From contig JAALGY010000054.1 of assembly GCA_032358165.1 (NCBI GenBank), positions 1,116,001 to 1,180,000 of the forward strand: 64,000 nucleotides of DNA, written 5' to 3'. Both the position numbers and the translations under genes were made by a program. Positions 60,148 to 64,000 of the stretch are shown here, piece after piece (the first letter of the stretch is position 1; each line of letters begins with the position of its first letter). The notes beneath the pieces were generated by a model, which searched no databases, was not told where the DNA came from, and saw nothing but the letters and a program-made list of their open reading frames with translations. Source of the DNA: Diplosphaera chodatii (Eukaryota; Chlorophyta; Trebouxiophyceae; Prasiolales; Stichococcaceae).

Positions 60148-63100
60148 ATGGTGTCGACGGCTGTGGCAGGCGTAGGCCTGTTGGCCGTCCAGCTGCACAG
60201 CGGTCGGCGAGCTTTCAGCAGCGGGAGGCCTCTCACTTCCAGATCACATGCCGCCAATCCAAGGTAGTGCCCATGCCTGCACCGCCATTGCAAAGAATGT
60301 ACTGTGGAACAGGCAGAATGGTAGGATCCAAAGGCCCGGACTTGTGTTGCCTGACAGTAGACATGACTGACGGCTGGCATTTGCGATGCAATGCGTATCA
60401 TTGAGAGGTTGACAGATGACCGGTGTTGCGCTACTGCCTGCTAAGTCGCTACGACTATGATGTCCAGAGCAATGCGCTGCGGCGGCATGCCACACTGTGG
60501 ATGCTGAGCTCACAGCCCCACAAGTCTCCGGGGATTCTGGAAATAGCTGATGTCTCAAGGGTTTTGGGTGCGCTTGATCACAGCAGGCGGCCAGGAACGG
60601 GGACAACTGTGCGTGCCGCAACACGCAATGCCAGGGCGCAGCCCGAGGACGAGGCGGATGAGCCCGCTGGCCCTGCCTTCAACCTGCGAAGTTTCTTTGG
60701 TGCGTTTCATCACAGAATGGTGATCCCAATCGTAGGTGTACTTTATTGATGCACAATGCCTTCCATATCACTGATAGCACGTCAGAGCTACTCGATTGCA
60801 ACAGGGTGGCATTGCATGCAGGCGGCGGCGGCCGGCAGCCAGAGTCAGAGGCGCCTGCCAAGCAGGCGACGCCCGCCCGCGGTGCCCGACCGGGCACGGC
60901 CCGCACACAGGGTGGCGCTAAGCAGCGGGGCGGCACTGCCAAGGTGGGCGTGCGCAAAGAGCGCCTCGGCACGCAGCGATTGGGCATGAGGCGGCCTGGC
61001 GGCATCGGGGCGGGAACAAGGCGCATTGGTGGTCGCGGAGGTGGCACCACCGTCATCGGCGGCGGCCGCCAGAAGGAGGCCGGGCCGCGGGGGCTGTTTG
61101 GTGGGCGCAGCGGCCGTCGCGACACCCAGCTGGTGGGGTTGTAAGGCTTTGCACAGAACCCCTTTTTGGGTACACGAGACAATGCACATATGGACCTGAC
61201 ACCTGCTGCCATGCTGCAGGGGTGCTCATGTTCAGTGAACACAATGCACCCATGTGAGTGACATCGTGCATCGCCTGCAGGTGTTTGTGGCGGGCGGGAC
61301 AGGGCGCCTTGGTGCCCGCATTGTCCGTCAGCTGCTGCTGCAGGGCCTCAAGTGAGACGGCGTACCGAGCCGCTGCGCAGCCAGCACCCTTCACACGTGT
61401 GGTGCTGGTGTGCTTGTCTGTAGGATTGCAGATTGGATCCGTCAGCGAAGCCGTTCATCTGCGGGGACGTGCGCATGCAGGGTCCGTGTGGGGGTGCGCA
61501 ACAAGGACAAAGCGCAGGCGTACCTGGAGACAGCAATGGCATACGGCCTGCTGCCCCGCGGTGCAGAGCGCCGTGTCCAGCTCGTCGAGTATGACATCAC
61601 AGAGCCCGACACCATCGGCCCAGCCATCGGCTCCGCTGACAAGGTAAATTGCTTGCGGGGGGAGCAGACTGGACGAAAATAACTTTGAGCGCTGCAGGCG
61701 CCATCATGCTGCGGCAGCAGGAGCAGCAGGAGCCATGTGTGCGGACTTCAGGTTGCAGTCCTGCTGTCCGCAAGGCTCAAAATTTTTTTTTTCGCACCAG
61801 GTGATCAGCGCCATTGGCGCCGCAGAAGCGCTGGACTTCAGTGCACCCAAAAAGGTGGATGGTCAGGTGGGTACCAGGCGGAGCCACAACCACTCCGCTC
61901 TGAACGCCCAGCATGTGATGTCAGCCAGCATGGCCACTTAGGCTCATGCGCATGCTGTCCATTCAAACCTGAAGCGGACACTTTGTGGTGCAGGGCGGCA
62001 TCAACCTGGTCAATGCAGCCAAGGCCGCTGGTGTGCAACACTTCATCATGGTCACGTCCCTGGGGACTGGCAAGTTCGGGTGGCCTGCAGGTGCCCAACG
62101 CATCTGCGGTGTGCCCAACCCTGTCGCTCCATCCTTCACTCTGCAATCCTGTTGTGCGGCCAAAGCCTCATCTAGCTGTCCTCTTCCAACACACAGGCAT
62201 CTTGAACCTGTTTGGAGGGGTGCTGATCCAGAAGAAGCGGGCAGAGGAGGCTCTGGAGGCCAGCGGCATGCGCTACACCATTGTGCGGTGCGCAGGGAGC
62301 TGGGTTACAGCCGCAGCCGCGCTGCCACTGTGTCAACTGTACACCGAGCATGTGAGCCAAGCTCCTGCGGCACCACCGTGCAGGCCTGGTGGCATGGAGC
62401 GGCCGGGAGACGACTTCAAGGCCACAAACAATGTGACGATCGCACCGCGGGACATGCTGTTTGGCGGCCAGATCTCCCGCCTGCAGGTAGCGGAGGTGGT
62501 CGGCACCGCCATTGCGCGCACGGAGCTGGCTGAGAACAAGGTGATTTGACACATTGACAGTCCTCCTGCACCAGTTACTGGCAGCACGGTGCATGTATGA
62601 CACCCGTGGTCATTCCAGCAAACGGTCAACAAGGCAGTTGTCTTCCACAGCAGAAGTCCTCTGCAGAGCCGAACAGTCCTGATTGGTTGCAGCTGCGTCG
62701 AGCACGATATTCATCAGCATCGCTGTGACAGGTGCTGGAGCTGGTGGCCGAGACCTCTGCGCCTCAGCGCGAGATCGAGCTGCTGCTGGCGGACGCGCCG
62801 CAGGAGGCGGCACAGGAAGCCCGGGCAGCCACGGCTTCTGCAATCGATGAGGCCGAGGAGGCAGTGAGTGCTGACCGTGTGCAGCCGTGGTGCCACATCG
62901 TGGCAGCTTGCGCGTGGCAGCATGCGTGGCACAACGCATGCAGGCCCTGATGCCGTGTCACAGTGTGTTGCATGATGACGGTCTGCACAGTGAGCTCGGA
63001 CCCTGCGGGTGCCGCCGACCTGGTGCTGAGGCCGCGCCGCCCTGCGCACAGCTGGAGGCCCTGCAGGCGGACCAGGAGGCGCTGCGGGAGCAGTATGGCG

Positions 63101-64000
63101 ACACGCAGGCGCGGCTGGCGGAGCTGGCGCAGGAGGAGGAGGACGCGCCCAACGCGCGCGCCATGCAGCGCGTCACCCGCTCCATCCAGGAGGCCGAGCG
63201 CCAGGCACGGCCCCCCGCGCAAATCAATCAACCGCCGCATGCCACGTCAATGGTGTCGGGCCTGGCACCAGCATCAACAACAGGAGCTGAGGTCGACGTC
63301 CAGCACTTGCAGCCAGCGCCTTGCTACACCGACATCAGGGCGCACGTAGCCATGGACATCTGTCTGCGTGCGTGCAGCTGGGCATGCTGCAGGAGGCTGC
63401 GGAGGAGGCGCAGCAGCAGGAGGCGGCTGCGAGGGCAGTGCTGAAGGCCGCGCAGGTCAGTGTAGACTGTCAAAGTGGATGAGCGAGTGTGCGCAACATT
63501 GATCATCTGCCACAGCCAGCTCCTGGGCCAGGTCAATCTGTGAGAAGTCAGAGACGTGTGGGTGACAGTGGAGAGAGCCAGTGATCACTACTCACCCCCA
63601 GTGCTCACTGATCAATGTCAGCTGCACACTGATCGCCGCCGATCGACTGATCGCCGATCATCTGCGACCCTGCCCACACTGCGACCGTGCCGTGGGCCCC
63701 AGGAGGCGCGCAAGCGGCGGGAGGCGCTGACGCCGGAGGAGGTGTCGCGCATCCAGAACGACATCCTGTTCCCGCCCACGCCCGAGGAGGTCGAGGAGCG
63801 CCGCCAGGCCGAGCAGCGGGTGGGCGGGCCCGGCGCCTGCACATGCGCAACAATGCCCATGCTGCATCTGATTTGCGGTGTCATACAAAGCAACCTGCTG
63901 CTTGCGCAACTTGACGCTGTGAACTGGCTGATGAGCTGCCGCCATCCGTACACAGTGCGACAACCCTTGGTCGCTGTGCTGGTCTTACTGTTGGCCCCGC
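60148..64000 (+). CDS. TIC62: TIC62-like chloroplast NAD(P)-binding protein, 3' end outside window
   Basis: Thirteen exons join in phase to 602 residues before the window ends; the last is 63703-63819. The start MVSTAVAGVGLLAVQLHSGR followed by AFSSGRPLTSRSHA is a good chloroplast transit peptide. A basic Gly/Arg-rich segment precedes the Rossmann fold: VFVAGGTGRLGARIVRQLL (dinucleotide loop GGTGRLG), LKVRVGVRNKDKA, VISAIGAAEALDF, FIMVTSLGTGKFGWPAG, ILNLFGGVLIQKKRAEEALE then ASGMRYTIVRPGGMERPGDD, MLFGGQISRLQVAEVV and LELVAETSAPQREIELLL. These match TIC62 of the plastid inner-envelope/thylakoid system, which binds ferredoxin-NADP reductase. Instead of the Pro/Ser-rich FNR-binding repeats of land plants, the visible C-terminus is coiled coil (LEALQADQEALREQYGDTQ, AAEEAQQQEAAARAVLKA, REALTPEEVSRIQNDILFP). 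Confidence 0.9.

Noticed and set aside
61770..61800. Poly-T run in a TIC62 intron considered as a retroposon poly(A) tail
   Set aside because: It is about ten bases long with no adjacent inserted sequence or target-site duplication, and lies just before an acceptor, where it fits a pyrimidine tract.

Overview
The window is nuclear DNA from a green alga, most likely a trebouxiophyte such as a Chlorella or Coccomyxa relative. This rests on three things: GC-rich sequence with genes broken into many short exons; introns that usually begin GTG and end GCAG; and plant-type gene content (chloroplast TIC62, plant-like cytosolic pyruvate kinase, CDC50/ALIS, pentatricopeptide and F-box/LRR proteins). 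The algal poly(A) signal TGTAA follows several stop codons. I see no bacterial operon, CRISPR array, rRNA, intact tRNA or transposon ORF.

Layout, left to right: end of a possible C2-like protein (+, 1-1210); GIY-YIG-like protein with a Q/P-rich tail (-, 1751-3004); degenerate PP2C-like protein (-, 4223-6604); F-box/LRR protein (+, 7783-12225); secretory cyclophilin (-, 12352-12969); mTERF-like organelle protein (-, 13620-14968); COQ10 (+, 15610-16949); Golgi SNARE GOSR1/GOS1 (-, 17521-18871); RPS8 (+, 19412-20053); organellar S1-like protein (-, 20226-21635); 28-exon DDB1 (+, 22025-28853); KANSL3/TEX30-like hydrolase with a Q-rich tail (-, 29059-31602); a small ORF (+, 31608-31862); cytosolic pyruvate kinase (+, 32562-36418); large coiled-coil protein (-, 37035-42135); GINS1/PSF1 (+, 42838-44222); Alba protein with a polyglutamine tail (-, 45252-46924); CCDC90/FMP32-type mitochondrial protein (+, 47417-48792); PPR protein (-, 49542-52122); CDC50/ALIS flippase subunit (-, 52240-53911); GNAT acetyltransferase (-, 54397-55616); TCF25/Rqc1 (+, 56414-59896); and TIC62 (+, 60148 to beyond the right edge).

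These are housekeeping genes with unrelated jobs: DNA replication (GINS1), ubiquitin ligase scaffolding (DDB1, F-box/LRR), ribosome-associated quality control (TCF25), the secretory pathway (GOSR1, CDC50, cyclophilin), mitochondria (COQ10, CCDC90), plastid (TIC62) and glycolysis (pyruvate kinase). Strands alternate, giving divergent pairs that share a short promoter region (GOSR1/RPS8, S1-like/DDB1, Alba/CCDC90, GNAT/TCF25) and convergent pairs with close or overlapping 3' ends (F-box/cyclophilin, RPS8/S1-like, DDB1/KANSL3-like). Exon models for DDB1, GINS1, COQ10, GOSR1, CCDC90, Alba, TCF25 and TIC62 were joined by hand and keep reading phase throughout; other models have uncertain ends. No clearly new multi-gene system is visible. 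The most unusual items are family members that have lost catalytic residues, unusual tails on conserved proteins, and repeated use of GC-AG introns.
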